From Daejeonella sp. (GTDB lineage: Bacteria; Bacteroidota; Bacteroidia; Sphingobacteriales; Sphingobacteriaceae): a stretch of DNA of 64,000 bases. Each line of letters begins with the position of its first letter. The stretch's first letter is position 1. The position numbers were made by a program, and so were the translations under genes. The notes beneath the pieces were generated by a model. That model was given only the letters and a program-made list of their open reading frames with translations, searched no databases and was not told the origin of the DNA. Below, piece by piece: positions 1 through 9,200 of the stretch. The DNA is taken from positions 1 to 64,000 of the forward strand of contig NZ_JAUXXZ010000050.1 in NCBI RefSeq assembly GCF_030684675.1. The letters are read 5' to 3'.

Positions 1-487
1 TAGCCTTTTTTGCCTTGCATGCATTAAGATATTAATAATCAATGACATAGATAAATTTATTTTTAAATATCTCAGTTGTGCAACAGCCACTTTAGCTCCG
101 GGTGAAAATCAGGTTTTCAGACCGGGCTTCAGCCCAAAACCCAAGCGACCAGAACGGAGCCAATACCGGTGCTTCAGCGCCGAAATGCTTATAAATAGGC
201 CACATCTGCCAATATCCCAGGTATTTTGTTTTTAATAATGAAAATTATTAAACCATTTGAAAGATTTCCATTTAAGTATAAAATTCCAATGAACCGGCAT
301 TATGCGCAGGGGCAGAAAAATCGGTGCTTGCCCCGTATTACAAATCGAGATATTCTGAATAATATTCACTTTAATCGGACAACAATGATTCTAATTCCTG
401 TATTCAACATTTTAAATTATTATCGCCTATTTTTGAGATGCAGCTTTCATGCAATTCAAAATTAAATCATAGTTTTGCTTATACCTT
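1..487. other. Non-coding leader of the first operon
   Basis: No convincing gene. An open frame at 226-465 has no recognisable motif, no clear ribosome site and a composition like the flanking non-coding DNA, so I do not call it. The stretch holds two small stem-loops with TTCA loops (about 124-135 and 168-181), of a type common between Bacteroidota genes, followed by AT-rich sequence with promoter-like motifs just before the first gene. Confidence 0.5.
428..477 (+). promoter_or_regulatory. Candidate Bacteroidota promoter motifs
   Basis: Two matches to the Bacteroidota -7 consensus TAnnTTTG are present: TATTTTTG at 428-435 and TAGTTTTG at 470-477. The second would start transcription almost at the ATG at 488. 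No clear -33 TTG box is seen at the usual spacing upstream of either, so both are tentative. Confidence 0.3.
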
Positions 488-1183
488 ATGAGTTCAGAAA
501 CAGGATTCTTCCGCAGATACAAGTTTATTGTTGACCGATTCCCAGCTGAATGGAAGAACTATGATATTCTGACTACCTTTTACCGTTTATCTTTCTTTTA
601 CTTCCGCGGAATAATTCAGCGTCTGTTTTTTAAACGTTCGAGCGGATGGGTATTGGTTGGTAAAGGAGCCTCAATACGTTATGCCCGTCACCTGAGTGTT
701 GGAAGAGATTTTATAGTTGAGGATTATGCTGAGGTTAATTGCATGACCTATCGCGGGATAGTTGCAGGAGATCGGGTAACAATAGGAAAACACGCAATCA
801 TCAGGCCAACCAATATTTATGGATCTGCAATTGGCGAAGGTCTCAAAATTGGCAATAATTCCAGTATCGGACCCTATTCATATATAGGATGCTCAGGTTT
901 TATTGAAATAGGAGACAACGTGATGATGTCACCAAGAGTCAGTATATACGCCGAAAATCATTTATTTGACCACCCTGAACTCAGTATAAAAGAGCAGGGA
1001 GTAAAACGGGAATTTGTCAAAATAGAAGATGATTGCTGGATTGCTGCCAATACAATAATTCTGGCAGGAGTAACCATTGGGCGCGGATCAGTAATTGCAG
1101 CAGGAAGTGTTGTGACCAAAGATGTTCCGCCATACAGTGTTGTAGGTGGAGTTCCGGCAAAAGTCATAAAAAGCCGTAAATAG
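488..1183 (+). CDS. Hexapeptide-repeat acyltransferase (WcaF/maltose O-acetyltransferase-like)
   Basis: This is a left-handed beta-helix acyltransferase that probably O-acetylates a sugar of the polysaccharide in the cytoplasm. Hexapeptide repeats run from about residue 60 to the end, with the AENH motif (His158) that usually carries the catalytic base and the family-typical C-terminus [16 protein letters not shown]. The first 50 residues are aromatic-rich and precede the helix. At 231 residues it is a little longer than WcaF-type enzymes (about 180-190). It opens the plus-strand operon, 35 bases before the AsnB-type gene. The acceptor and acyl donor cannot be told from sequence; acetyl-CoA is the family norm. 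Confidence 0.85.
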   Translation: MSSETGFFRRYKFIVDRFPAEWKNYDILTTFYRLSFFYFRGIIQRLFFKRSSGWVLVGKGASIRYARHLSVGRDFIVEDYAEVNCMTYRGIVAGDRVTIGKHAIIRPTNIYGSAIGEGLKIGNNSSIGPYSYIGCSGFIEIGDNVMMSPRVSIYAENHLFDHPELSIKEQGVKREFVKIEDDCWIAANTIILAGVTIGRGSVIAAGSVVTKDVPPYSVVGGVPAKVIKSRK

Positions 1184-1218
1184 ATCACTGATTTTGATCG
1201 AAAAAGAATAGTCTTATT

Positions 1219-3129
1219 ATGTGTGGTATCATTGGTGTAATCTCAAAAAAGGAAGTAAAAAACTTTCGTACAGATTATTTTGACCCCCTTAGCCATGCCC
1301 TTGATAAGATGGAATACCGTGGTCCGGATAACAAAGGAATATGGATGGAAGATGGCATTTGCCTGGGCCATCGCCGCTTATCTATTATCGACCTTTCTGC
1401 TGATGGTAACCAGCCATTTCAATCTTCCTCTGAACGGTATGTGATTGTCTTCAATGGTGAAATATACAACTATCAGGAATTAAGATCAGATCTGAAAAAA
1501 CTCGGCCATATCTTCAGAACTGAAAGTGATACAGAGGTTATAATAGCGGCATATATTCAATATGGTGAAGACTTTTGTAAAGTTCTGAGGGGAATGTTCG
1601 CCCTGGTTATTTATGACCGGGAGGAGAAGCAGGTAGTTTTCGCTCGTGACAGATTAGGTAAAAAACCTCTCTTTCTATTTGAAAATGAGGAACTTATAAT
1701 ATTTTCTTCAGAAATAAAATTCTTTCATGCCTTCAAAAACATAGCACTTGAAATAAACGAGGAAAGCCTGTTGAATTTTCTCTCTTTGCAATACATTCCA
1801 GGTCCTGCCACCATTTATAAAAATATAAAACAGATTAGTCCGGCTAAGGTTTACCGGCATGATTTGAGCAAAAACCAAGGAGAAACAATTACTTACTGGA
1901 ATATGTTCGACCATGTTGGCGAGCGAAAAGAGATACCTGAGATCGAAAAGATAGACAGCCTGCTCGAAGAGAGTATAAAGTACCGACTGGTTGCCAATGT
2001 TGATATAGGATTGTTGCTTAGCGGAGGAATCGACTCTTCCCTGCTTGCCTGCTATATGCATAAACTGGCCGGAAAAAAAGTAAAAGCCTTTAATGTTAGT
2101 TTCGCAGATAAATCTATTGATGAATCTGTATTTGCACAAAAGGTCGCTGCATCCCTCGACCTGGATCTCATAAGCCTCAGGCTGGAAGATATTACAGTTG
2201 AAAATTTCTCCAATTCTATCTATCATGCAGATCAGCCACTTGGCGATTCGGCCATAATTCCTACCTACCTGATTTCTAAATCAATTGCACAGCATGTTAA
2301 AGTAGTCTTATCTGGTGAAGGTGCCGACGAACTCTTTCACGGCTACGATCATTATCGCTATGAGAAATATTTTTACCAATTAGGAAAATTGCCCTTTGAA
2401 GGTGCCCGTGCTCTGATGGAACTTATTTCGGGTGTTGGAATTCATAAATTTGACAGAATCAGGAACAAACTCCGGAGTATTGAATCATTCAAAAACGATA
2501 CAGGCGTATCCAGGTGGACTTCCATTCTTAGTCCGGAATTAAGCCAAAGCTATCTGAAGAATGTTCCACATAATACCGGAAACTACGAAATTCAATTTCA
2601 TAGTTTTCTTCAAGGCTTTGGAAAAAAATCAGGGAAACTGGAATCAAGTCTTATGCTGGATCTGCTAACCTGGCTACCCGATGACCTGCTGGTAAAAACA
2701 GACCGCATGATGATGGCCTGTAGTGTGGAAGCCCGTACTCCATTTTTGGATCATCATCTGGTTGAAGAGGTGTTAAGATCATCTTCTCATTTCAATCAAC
2801 CATTATTTCAATCAAAAAATTATCTGAGGCAATTATTAAAAAAGAAATTACCGGCTTCAGTATCTGAGCTCATATCAAGCCGGCCAAAACAAGGTTTTGA
2901 AACTCCGAATCTCCAATGGCTCAATTCCAGCCTGTATGAACTTTCTTCCTTTTTATTTTCGGACGAAAACCTAAAAAATAACCCATATCTGAATGCCGGA
3001 ATGGTTAACACGCTGTGGCAGGACGCCAAAAAACAAAAATCGGGAACAAATAACCGCTTAGTCTGGAATATTTTTTGTTTTTTGGAGTGGTACAGACAAC
3101 ATGACTCTAAATTCGGATTTGCGAAATGA
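1219..3129 (+). CDS. asnB: Asparagine synthase (glutamine-hydrolysing) family protein
   Basis: The N-terminal class II glutaminase begins MCGIIGV, so Cys2 would become the catalytic N-terminal nucleophile, and has the usual EYRGPDN and NGEIYNY motifs. The C-terminal synthetase domain has the ATP pyrophosphatase loop LSGGIDSS near residue 268. The length of 636 residues is typical. AsnB homologues inside polysaccharide loci often amidate a uronic acid or another sugar carboxylate instead of making asparagine; WbpS of Pseudomonas is the known model. That role is inferred from context. Its stop codon overlaps the next gene by four bases (ATGA), so the two are translationally coupled. Confidence 0.9.
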   Translation: MCGIIGVISKKEVKNFRTDYFDPLSHALDKMEYRGPDNKGIWMEDGICLGHRRLSIIDLSADGNQPFQSSSERYVIVFNGEIYNYQELRSDLKKLGHIFRTESDTEVIIAAYIQYGEDFCKVLRGMFALVIYDREEKQVVFARDRLGKKPLFLFENEELIIFSSEIKFFHAFKNIALEINEESLLNFLSLQYIPGPATIYKNIKQISPAKVYRHDLSKNQGETITYWNMFDHVGERKEIPEIEKIDSLLEESIKYRLVANVDIGLLLSGGIDSSLLACYMHKLAGKKVKAFNVSFADKSIDESVFAQKVAASLDLDLISLRLEDITVENFSNSIYHADQPLGDSAIIPTYLISKSIAQHVKVVLSGEGADELFHGYDHYRYEKYFYQLGKLPFEGARALMELISGVGIHKFDRIRNKLRSIESFKNDTGVSRWTSILSPELSQSYLKNVPHNTGNYEIQFHSFLQGFGKKSGKLESSLMLDLLTWLPDDLLVKTDRMMMACSVEARTPFLDHHLVEEVLRSSSHFNQPLFQSKNYLRQLLKKKLPASVSELISSRPKQGFETPNLQWLNSSLYELSSFLFSDENLKNNPYLNAGMVNTLWQDAKKQKSGTNNRLVWNIFCFLEWYRQHDSKFGFAK

Positions 3130-4289
3130 AGGAAAATATCCTGTTAGTAGGGCATAGTGGCGATATGTATGGCGCAAGTCGCTCATTGATTAAGCTGGTT
3201 CGGATCCTGAATGAGGAGTACAAGGTGTATGTTCTGTTACCTGAAACAGGTAGTTTGAATGCCGAATTAAGCATGATCCTACCTGCTGACAGAATCTTAT
3301 TGAATGAGAGCCTTTATATTTTCACGCGCAATTCATTCAAAATAAGATATATCGGCTCAACTTTTGCCCGGTTTATAGGCAACCTGATCACAATCAGGAA
3401 AATTATTCGCAAATATGATATCAAGATAATTCATACAAATTCAGGAGTAGTTCCGGCTCCTGCACTTGCTGCAAAAATCTCAGGGCGAAAGCACATCTGG
3501 CATATCCGGGAATGGTTTGGTGATTTTAAAAAATTCTGGCCAATCTACTCGGCTTATATGACCAGATTTTCGGACAGGGTGGTATGTGTTTCGAAAACCA
3601 TGGCTACCCAATTTCAGGATCATAAAAAAGTAATGACCATTTATAACGGTTTTGAAATTCCTAAGATCAAAACAGAAATTTCAATCCCGGAAGAACTTGT
3701 GCAAAACCTGAATCAGGCGGACCTGGTTTTGGGTTGTACCTCGAGGATCAGACTGATAAGAAAAGGTCAGGAATATTTGATTGAAGCAATTGGAATTATG
3801 ACTCAAAAAACCGGGAAAAATATTCAGGCAGTATTAATTGGTGATTATGTTCCGGGCTATGAATGGCAAAAAGAAACTATTTCAGCGCTAATCAAAAAAT
3901 ACCACCTTGAAGACCGGATACATTTTCTGGGGCATTTAGCAAATCCTCTCCCATTTTACAAATTATTTGATGTATTCGTATTGCCTTCGGGCGAGCCAGA
4001 ACCATTTGGAGGTGTTATCATGGAAGCCATGAGTTTAGCACTGCCGGTAATTGGGTCAAATGCAGGAGGAACAACAGAACAAATTGCGAATGCACAGAAT
4101 GGCTATTTGTTTGAAAATAAAAATGCAGAAGACCTTGCCGATAAGATCGGACTTTTTCTGAATGACCCTTCAAGCATAAAATTATTTGGAAAATGTTCAA
4201 AGGAAAGAGTAGAAAAATACTTTAGTCTGAATCTGCATAAAGAAAATATCCTGATACTCTATAAGAATATTATCCTGAATGAAAAGTAG
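3126..4289 (+). CDS. Glycosyltransferase family 4 (GT-B)
   Basis: This is a retaining GT-B glycosyltransferase predicted to add one sugar to the lipid-linked repeat unit on the inner face of the membrane. The N-terminal half has the VGHSGDMYGASRSLIKL donor-proximal loop. The C-terminal half has the group 1 domain with the E-x7-E motif (EPFGGVIME, near residue 290) followed by the conserved ALPVIGSNAGG. The length of 387 residues is normal. Donor and acceptor are unknown. It is coupled to the upstream asnB gene by a four-base overlap and followed by a 170-base gap with a long hairpin. Confidence 0.88.
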   Translation: MKENILLVGHSGDMYGASRSLIKLVRILNEEYKVYVLLPETGSLNAELSMILPADRILLNESLYIFTRNSFKIRYIGSTFARFIGNLITIRKIIRKYDIKIIHTNSGVVPAPALAAKISGRKHIWHIREWFGDFKKFWPIYSAYMTRFSDRVVCVSKTMATQFQDHKKVMTIYNGFEIPKIKTEISIPEELVQNLNQADLVLGCTSRIRLIRKGQEYLIEAIGIMTQKTGKNIQAVLIGDYVPGYEWQKETISALIKKYHLEDRIHFLGHLANPLPFYKLFDVFVLPSGEPEPFGGVIMEAMSLALPVIGSNAGGTTEQIANAQNGYLFENKNAEDLADKIGLFLNDPSSIKLFGKCSKERVEKYFSLNLHKENILILYKNIILNEK

Positions 4290-4301
4290 CAACTTAGGCT
4301 A

Positions 4302-4374
4302 GCGCACGAGTGTCGCGTGTGCTTCTTCAATATTTATATATTTTTCTGCAATGGCACACGCGGCACCCATGCGC
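4302..4374. repeat. Long imperfect inverted repeat (possible terminator or attenuator)
   Basis: The arms at 4302-4322 and 4354-4374 are complementary at 18 of 21 positions, GC-rich, and separated by a 31-base AT-rich loop. The element starts 13 bases after the stop codon of the upstream GT4 gene. No T-run follows the right arm, so this is not a textbook intrinsic terminator. Confidence 0.55.
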
Positions 4375-4423
4375 CAGCAATATTGAATCCTCCATTAAAT
4401 TCCCTTATTTACGATTAATTAAA

Positions 4424-4431
4424 TACTTTTG
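4424..4431 (+). promoter_or_regulatory. Candidate -7 promoter element
   Basis: TACTTTTG matches TAnnTTTG and lies about 95 bases upstream of the ATG at 4526, after the hairpin. It could restart transcription for the second half of the operon. No strong -33 TTG is visible at the expected distance. Confidence 0.3.
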
Positions 4432-4525
4432 TCGGAGGCTTAAAAACGAAATTTAGGGATTGATCAGAATTACATCTCTAAAGAAATACATACCGGATTG
4501 CCCGGAAAACGATATAAATGATTGG

Positions 4526-5641
4526 ATGAAAGTAGCCATTATCGGTACCAGGGGATATCCCTATGTTTATGGCGGTTTCGAAACCTTTGTTAAAGAACTT
4601 GGCGAGAGGTTAGTAAAAAAGGATGTGGAGGTACACGTTTACTGCCAGGCAAATTTATTTAAAGAAAAGCCTGCAATTGTTAATGGTATTAAACTTCATT
4701 ATATCCCTACCGTAGAAACAAAATCACTAAATCAGATTATACATTCCTTCCTGTCTATTATCCATGCTACTTTTAGCCGCTGCGATATCATTCTTGTAGT
4801 CAATCTGGCTGCCGGTCCGATGGGCTGGATACCAAAGATTACCGGGAAAAAAACAATGATCAATGTGGATGGTTTGGAATGGCTAAGGCCCAAATGGAAG
4901 GGTCTTGGCGCTGCTTATTTTAGGTTTGCGGCCAGACTTGCCACAAAACTATACGATCTTATCATTACTGATGCAGATGCAATGCGGGAGGTTTATCTTA
5001 CAGAATTTAAACAGGACTCCATTGTTATTGCTTATGGGGCCCCTCCTTTCAAGAAAGCAAATCCATTCCTTCTGAATCGGTTTAATATCATTCCTGACGA
5101 ATATTACCTGATTGTCGGACGATTAATTCCCGATAACAATGCAGATCTGATTATCAAAGCATATCTGGATTCTGCATGTGAAAAAAAACTAGTAGTTGTT
5201 GGTGATGTCCCATACCGGGATAAATATGCCGAAGATCTCAAAAAACTTGCAGGTGAAAAAGTACACTTTATAGGCTATGTTCGCGATAGTGATGAACTTA
5301 TGGCCTTGTATCAAAACTGCTTTTGTTATATTCATGGTCATAAATATGGTGGTACAAACCCCGCTATGTTAAAAGCCATGTCCAATAATTGTGCTATACT
5401 TGCCTTAAATACAAGTTTTAATCGTGAAATGTTGACAAATGGTAAATTTGGCTTATTATTTGAAGAGAATATCGGATCTATACAAGAAAATATGAAGAAT
5501 CTTGAGAAAGATGAATTATTAACTAAACAATTAAGATCAAAAGTGAGTTCAGGATTAACAGACAAGTACAACTGGGATTGTGTGACGGCGGCGTATCAAA
5601 AGGCGATGATAGAGTTGGACAATTCAAAATCAAAAAAATAA
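4526..5641 (+). CDS. Glycosyltransferase with DUF1972 N-terminus (rhamnosyltransferase-like)
   Basis: The protein starts MKVAIIGTRGYP and continues YGGFETFVKELGERL, the hallmark of the DUF1972/GT4 subfamily that includes exopolysaccharide rhamnosyl- and galactosyltransferases. The C-terminal domain has HGHKYGGTNPAMLKAMS, where the second Glu of the usual E-x7-E is Lys, as in part of this subfamily. An in-frame TTG at 4460 would add 22 residues, but the ATG at 4526 places the conserved Rossmann strand at the N-terminus, so I use it. The stop is five bases before the next ATG. The sugar transferred is not predictable. Confidence 0.87.
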   Translation: MKVAIIGTRGYPYVYGGFETFVKELGERLVKKDVEVHVYCQANLFKEKPAIVNGIKLHYIPTVETKSLNQIIHSFLSIIHATFSRCDIILVVNLAAGPMGWIPKITGKKTMINVDGLEWLRPKWKGLGAAYFRFAARLATKLYDLIITDADAMREVYLTEFKQDSIVIAYGAPPFKKANPFLLNRFNIIPDEYYLIVGRLIPDNNADLIIKAYLDSACEKKLVVVGDVPYRDKYAEDLKKLAGEKVHFIGYVRDSDELMALYQNCFCYIHGHKYGGTNPAMLKAMSNNCAILALNTSFNREMLTNGKFGLLFEENIGSIQENMKNLEKDELLTKQLRSKVSSGLTDKYNWDCVTAAYQKAMIELDNSKSKK

Positions 5642-5646
5642 TTCTC

Positions 5647-7050
5647 ATGACGAGACCTTATTTTTTATATAACGGATTCAGATATTTAATCGATACCCCA
5701 CTGCTAATCCTGTCCTTTTGGATAGCAGATTATTTAACCGCAGGTCAGATCCACTCCGGGCAGGAGTCTTTCGTTTATATTTTTCTACTGCTTTCGATTA
5801 TTGCATGGTACAGCGCAGCACAGATTTCCGGATTATCCAGAGATTTACGTTCGAATAAATTCGCTGAGGAAATTATTTATGTACTGGTTACACTTATAAT
5901 TTTTGCTATAACATTAACATCCTGCTTATTCTTCTTTCGAAATAAAATTGAATTAAGCAATAAATTCCTGCTCCTCTATTTCCCAATACTGTTTACATCA
6001 GTCCTTTCCTTTAAGTATTTGTTCAGGAAATACCTGCATAGCATTTTTTATAGCGGGAGACTTCAGGAACAAATCATTCTGGTAGGTTCAACACCAGCAG
6101 CAAAAGATTTTTATGATACAATCAATCTGCACACCTATTATGGTTATAAATGTATTGGATTCCTCGATGATGAAAATACAAAACTGAATGGATGCAAATA
6201 CCTTGGAAAGATCAGTGATATCAATAAAATACTGGCAGAATCGCCTGTTGATGAAGTAATTATTGCCTTACCTAATGCTCAACACCAACATATAAGTACC
6301 TGTATTGAAGCGTGTGACTTTCATGCAAAACGGGTTCGGATGATCCCTGATCTTTATTTATATGCTGCCAGTAATATCAGTATCAATACTATCGGACTTT
6401 TACCTGTCATTAATTTTCGGTCACTCCCACAGGACAGGCTGCCCAATAAATTATTAAAAAGGTCTTTTGATGTTTTATTCTCCACACTATTTTTTATCCT
6501 GATTGGTTGGTGGTTCATGCCTATCATAGCATTACTCATAAAACTTACATCTAAAGGACCTGTATTCTTTAAACAAGAAAGGTGGGGTTTGAATAACAAA
6601 AAAATAATATGCTATAAATTCAGAACTATGTATTCTGGAAGTCCTGAAACTGATACAAACGGCAATTTTCTGCAGGCCACAAAAAATGACCAGAGAGTAA
6701 CTCCATTAGGTAAAATCTTAAGGGCATGGAATATTGATGAATTACCGCAGTTCTGGAATGTATTCAAAGGCAATATGTCTGTTGTTGGCCCACGACCGCA
6801 TGTTACTCCTCTCAATATATCTTCCATTCAAAATGTAGATCGTTACATGCTCAGACACCTTGTTAAGCCCGGGATTACAGGATACGCACAGGTAAATGGC
6901 TGCAGGGGCGAGACCTCTGCACCTGGTTCAATGCAGCGAAGAGTCAATTATGATCTTTACTATATTCATAGCTGGACTTTTTGGATGGATTGTCAGATTG
7001 TATTACAGACAATAATTCTTACCATTAAAGGAGATCAGAATGCTTATTAA
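5647..7050 (+). CDS. WcaJ-type undecaprenyl-phosphate hexose-1-phosphate transferase
   Basis: This membrane enzyme starts repeat-unit synthesis by moving a hexose-1-phosphate from a nucleotide sugar to undecaprenyl phosphate. About four N-terminal membrane helices (residues 15-130) precede a Rossmann-like domain (ILVGSTPAAKDF, GFLDDEN). The catalytic C-terminal part has the family signature KRSFDVLFS, the KFRTM motif, NIDELPQFWNVFKGNMSVVGPRP and a GITGYAQVNG segment. A length near 470 residues matches WcaJ and EpsE relatives. The ATG at 5647 directly follows the upstream stop codon; a TTG at 5578 inside the previous gene is unlikely. It defines the plus-strand genes as an assembly line of their own. 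Confidence 0.92.
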   Translation: MTRPYFLYNGFRYLIDTPLLILSFWIADYLTAGQIHSGQESFVYIFLLLSIIAWYSAAQISGLSRDLRSNKFAEEIIYVLVTLIIFAITLTSCLFFFRNKIELSNKFLLLYFPILFTSVLSFKYLFRKYLHSIFYSGRLQEQIILVGSTPAAKDFYDTINLHTYYGYKCIGFLDDENTKLNGCKYLGKISDINKILAESPVDEVIIALPNAQHQHISTCIEACDFHAKRVRMIPDLYLYAASNISINTIGLLPVINFRSLPQDRLPNKLLKRSFDVLFSTLFFILIGWWFMPIIALLIKLTSKGPVFFKQERWGLNNKKIICYKFRTMYSGSPETDTNGNFLQATKNDQRVTPLGKILRAWNIDELPQFWNVFKGNMSVVGPRPHVTPLNISSIQNVDRYMLRHLVKPGITGYAQVNGCRGETSAPGSMQRRVNYDLYYIHSWTFWMDCQIVLQTIILTIKGDQNAY

Positions 7051-8707
7051 TAAACGGAAACAGGTGTTTCGGTTCTCTATCATTTTGTTGTGCATTAACC
7101 AGTTGACACTAAGTAATGTACAGGCACAAATAGTTTGGGAGAATCCGAGACTTCCAATTAACAGTTTCCTCTCAAGGCAGGCGCAAAAAGGAAACATCAA
7201 TATTACAGACTTCATTCTTCCAATGAGCAGAAAGGAAATTGCTTTCAATCTTTCTGCGCTTAAAGATTCAGTCCACAAATTGTCAGCCATCGAAAAACAG
7301 GAACTGAGCTTTTACCTGCAGGAATATACAGAATTCAATACTAACAGGATTGATAGTACTTTATTTTTTAAAAAAGATCCATACGGACGTTGGAGGGCTT
7401 TCTCGGCTGATGAGAATGATTTTCTGGTAAGAATTGATCCCGCTGTGGGTCTGGAAACGATTCGGGGTGGAGGTAAAAGTATAATGAAGATGAGCGGCGG
7501 ATTGCAGCTCTGGGGTCATATGGGGAAAAATATTTCTTTTCAGGCATTTTTCACAGATATTACCGAATATGGAAACCGAATTGACACGATCAGGCAGTTT
7601 AGCAATGAAACAGGCATAGTAAGATTCGAAAATGTTAAAAAAGACTCCAAATTACTTAGCTACAGTAATTTAAGAGGTAGTGTGAGCTATGAATTCAAGA
7701 ATGGATCAGTCAGTTTAGGCAATGACCAGTTATTGTGGGGTTATGGCGAAAACGGCAGGCTGGTTATGTCTGATAAAGCCCCTGCTTATCCTTTTATCCG
7801 GCTGGATTATCAACCCCTGAAATGGGTTAAATTCCATTACGCTCATACCTGGCTTCAATCTACTATTATTGATTCTGCCCGAAGCTATCCAAAAGGAAAC
7901 ACTATATATGGAAACGACCGCGAATTGTATGTGTCGAAATTTATGGCAACTCATAGCCTCAATTTCTTTCCAGTAAAGGGATTATCGCTCAGTATTGGTG
8001 AATCCATAATTTACAGCGACAAAATGGACGCAGGATACCTCATACCCGTTATGTTCTTTAAAGCTTATGACCAGATCACCAGCAGATATAAAATAAATAC
8101 AGGCTCTAACGGACAATTTTTCTTACAGGCCAGTTCAAGGAATCATATAAAAGGGTTGCATCTTTATTCCACACTTTTTATAGATGAGATCAGAGCTTCT
8201 GAGGTATTTAACAGAAATAAAAGCCGAAATCAGATTGGATTTAATGCCGGAGCCTCAATCACTGATCTTTTTTTACCCTACCTAACAATAGGAATGGAGT
8301 ATACAAGAATTAATCCCTTTGTTTACCAAAATTTAATACCAGCTCAAACTTATACTAGTCAAAACTATTTAATGGGCGACTGGATTGGTCAGAATGCCGA
8401 CAGGACTACTGCATGGTTAAAATATAATCCACTGCCTCGCTTATCAACAAAAATCCGACTGGATTATATCCGTAAGGGTGAAGATGGAACCCTAGAGGAT
8501 CAATATTATGCAGAGCCTCAACCTGGATTTTTAAGTTCAAAGGTGGTCGAGATTCAAAAACAATTACTCATAGAAGCCAGTTATGAACTAATTAACAACC
8601 TCAATATCAAAGGTTCATATTTTAAACAGGGTGGTATTATTCGGCCTAATCTACAGACCTCAGCAGTACCGAATGAGGTTCGCTTTGGGGTTAGTTATGG
8701 GTTTTAG
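7040..8707 (+). CDS. Wzi-family capsule assembly outer-membrane barrel
   Basis: A signal peptide (residues 1-29, ending VQAQ) is followed by a protein rich in alternating aromatic and polar strands that ends in a C-terminal beta-strand VRFGVSYGF, typical of outer-membrane barrels. The segment NDQLLWGYGENGRLVMSDKAPAYPF fits the Wzi/capsule assembly family of Bacteroidota. E. coli Wzi binds and anchors capsule; a similar role at the cell surface is inferred. The ATG lies inside the end of the WcaJ-type gene (11-base overlap) and is preceded by AAAGGAG, so the two genes are coupled. Two other Wzi-type genes lie at 18.8-23.4 kb. Confidence 0.8.
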   Translation: MLINKRKQVFRFSIILLCINQLTLSNVQAQIVWENPRLPINSFLSRQAQKGNINITDFILPMSRKEIAFNLSALKDSVHKLSAIEKQELSFYLQEYTEFNTNRIDSTLFFKKDPYGRWRAFSADENDFLVRIDPAVGLETIRGGGKSIMKMSGGLQLWGHMGKNISFQAFFTDITEYGNRIDTIRQFSNETGIVRFENVKKDSKLLSYSNLRGSVSYEFKNGSVSLGNDQLLWGYGENGRLVMSDKAPAYPFIRLDYQPLKWVKFHYAHTWLQSTIIDSARSYPKGNTIYGNDRELYVSKFMATHSLNFFPVKGLSLSIGESIIYSDKMDAGYLIPVMFFKAYDQITSRYKINTGSNGQFFLQASSRNHIKGLHLYSTLFIDEIRASEVFNRNKSRNQIGFNAGASITDLFLPYLTIGMEYTRINPFVYQNLIPAQTYTSQNYLMGDWIGQNADRTTAWLKYNPLPRLSTKIRLDYIRKGEDGTLEDQYYAEPQPGFLSSKVVEIQKQLLIEASYELINNLNIKGSYFKQGGIIRPNLQTSAVPNEVRFGVSYGF

Positions 8708-9200
8708 GAGCCTCAGCCCAGCTCCCCTCCAAAGGAGAGAGAGGAACGAAGTGTCTTGTCCTGAAATAGGTTTACAAAAAAAACTCCTCCCCCCCTTTGA
8801 TTCCCTAAAGCGGGGGATACTGGACGCCTATAAATCGTGCTAAAAGAAAATATTTTCTTCTTTACTCAAATTCCTTAGGCACTATGCTATCCCCCTCAAG
8901 AGGGGGCGCGTCAGGCTCTGTGCGCAGGCAGGGGGAGGCTTCCGAATATAAAACATTCCTCCTCCCCCTTTAATTCCCTCTCAAGCGGGGGATACTGGAC
9001 GCCTAGGTATACTGCTATAAGAAAACATCCCTTCTTGAATTAAATTCCTTAGGCACCATACTGTCCTCAAGAGGGGGCGGGTTAGGCTCTGCGCACCCAA
9101 TGTCATCTTCTAAAATCAACTACTCCCTTTTCTATGTACTAATTATAACAGGAACGCTTATTGCATTAAATATTTATATTTGCAAAATCTAATTAAAATC
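8708..9200. repeat. Repeat-filled intergenic region with two direct copies of a ~150-base element
   Basis: No gene. Two related copies of one element lie head to tail at about 8784-8943 and 8959-9098. Each has a C-rich start, GGGGGATACTGGACGCCTA, an AT-rich centre, AAATTCCTTAGGCACCATA-like sequence, a CCTCAAGAGGGGG palindrome and a GTTAGGCTCTG-like end. A third, inverted copy is at 14049-14210. A smaller CTCC-AAA-GGAG hairpin sits just after the Wzi stop codon. The last 60 bases are AT-rich leader for the export gene. Confidence 0.75.
9175..9182 (+). promoter_or_regulatory. Candidate -7 promoter element of the export genes
   Basis: TATATTTG matches TAnnTTTG, 18 bases before the ATG at 9201, which would leave a short leader. 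A well-spaced -33 element is not visible. Confidence 0.35.

Noticed and set aside
226-465. Small open frame of 79 codons at the left edge
   Set aside because: No motif, no ribosome site, composition like the flanking DNA, and promoter-like motifs fall inside or just after it.
1708-2226. 172-codon minus-strand open frame inside asnB
   Set aside because: It lies wholly within a well-conserved coding region on the other strand and shows no domain of its own.
8709-9100. Repeated C-rich units considered as a CRISPR array
   Set aside because: Only two diverged copies of about 150 bases, with no short regular repeats or spacers and no cas genes.
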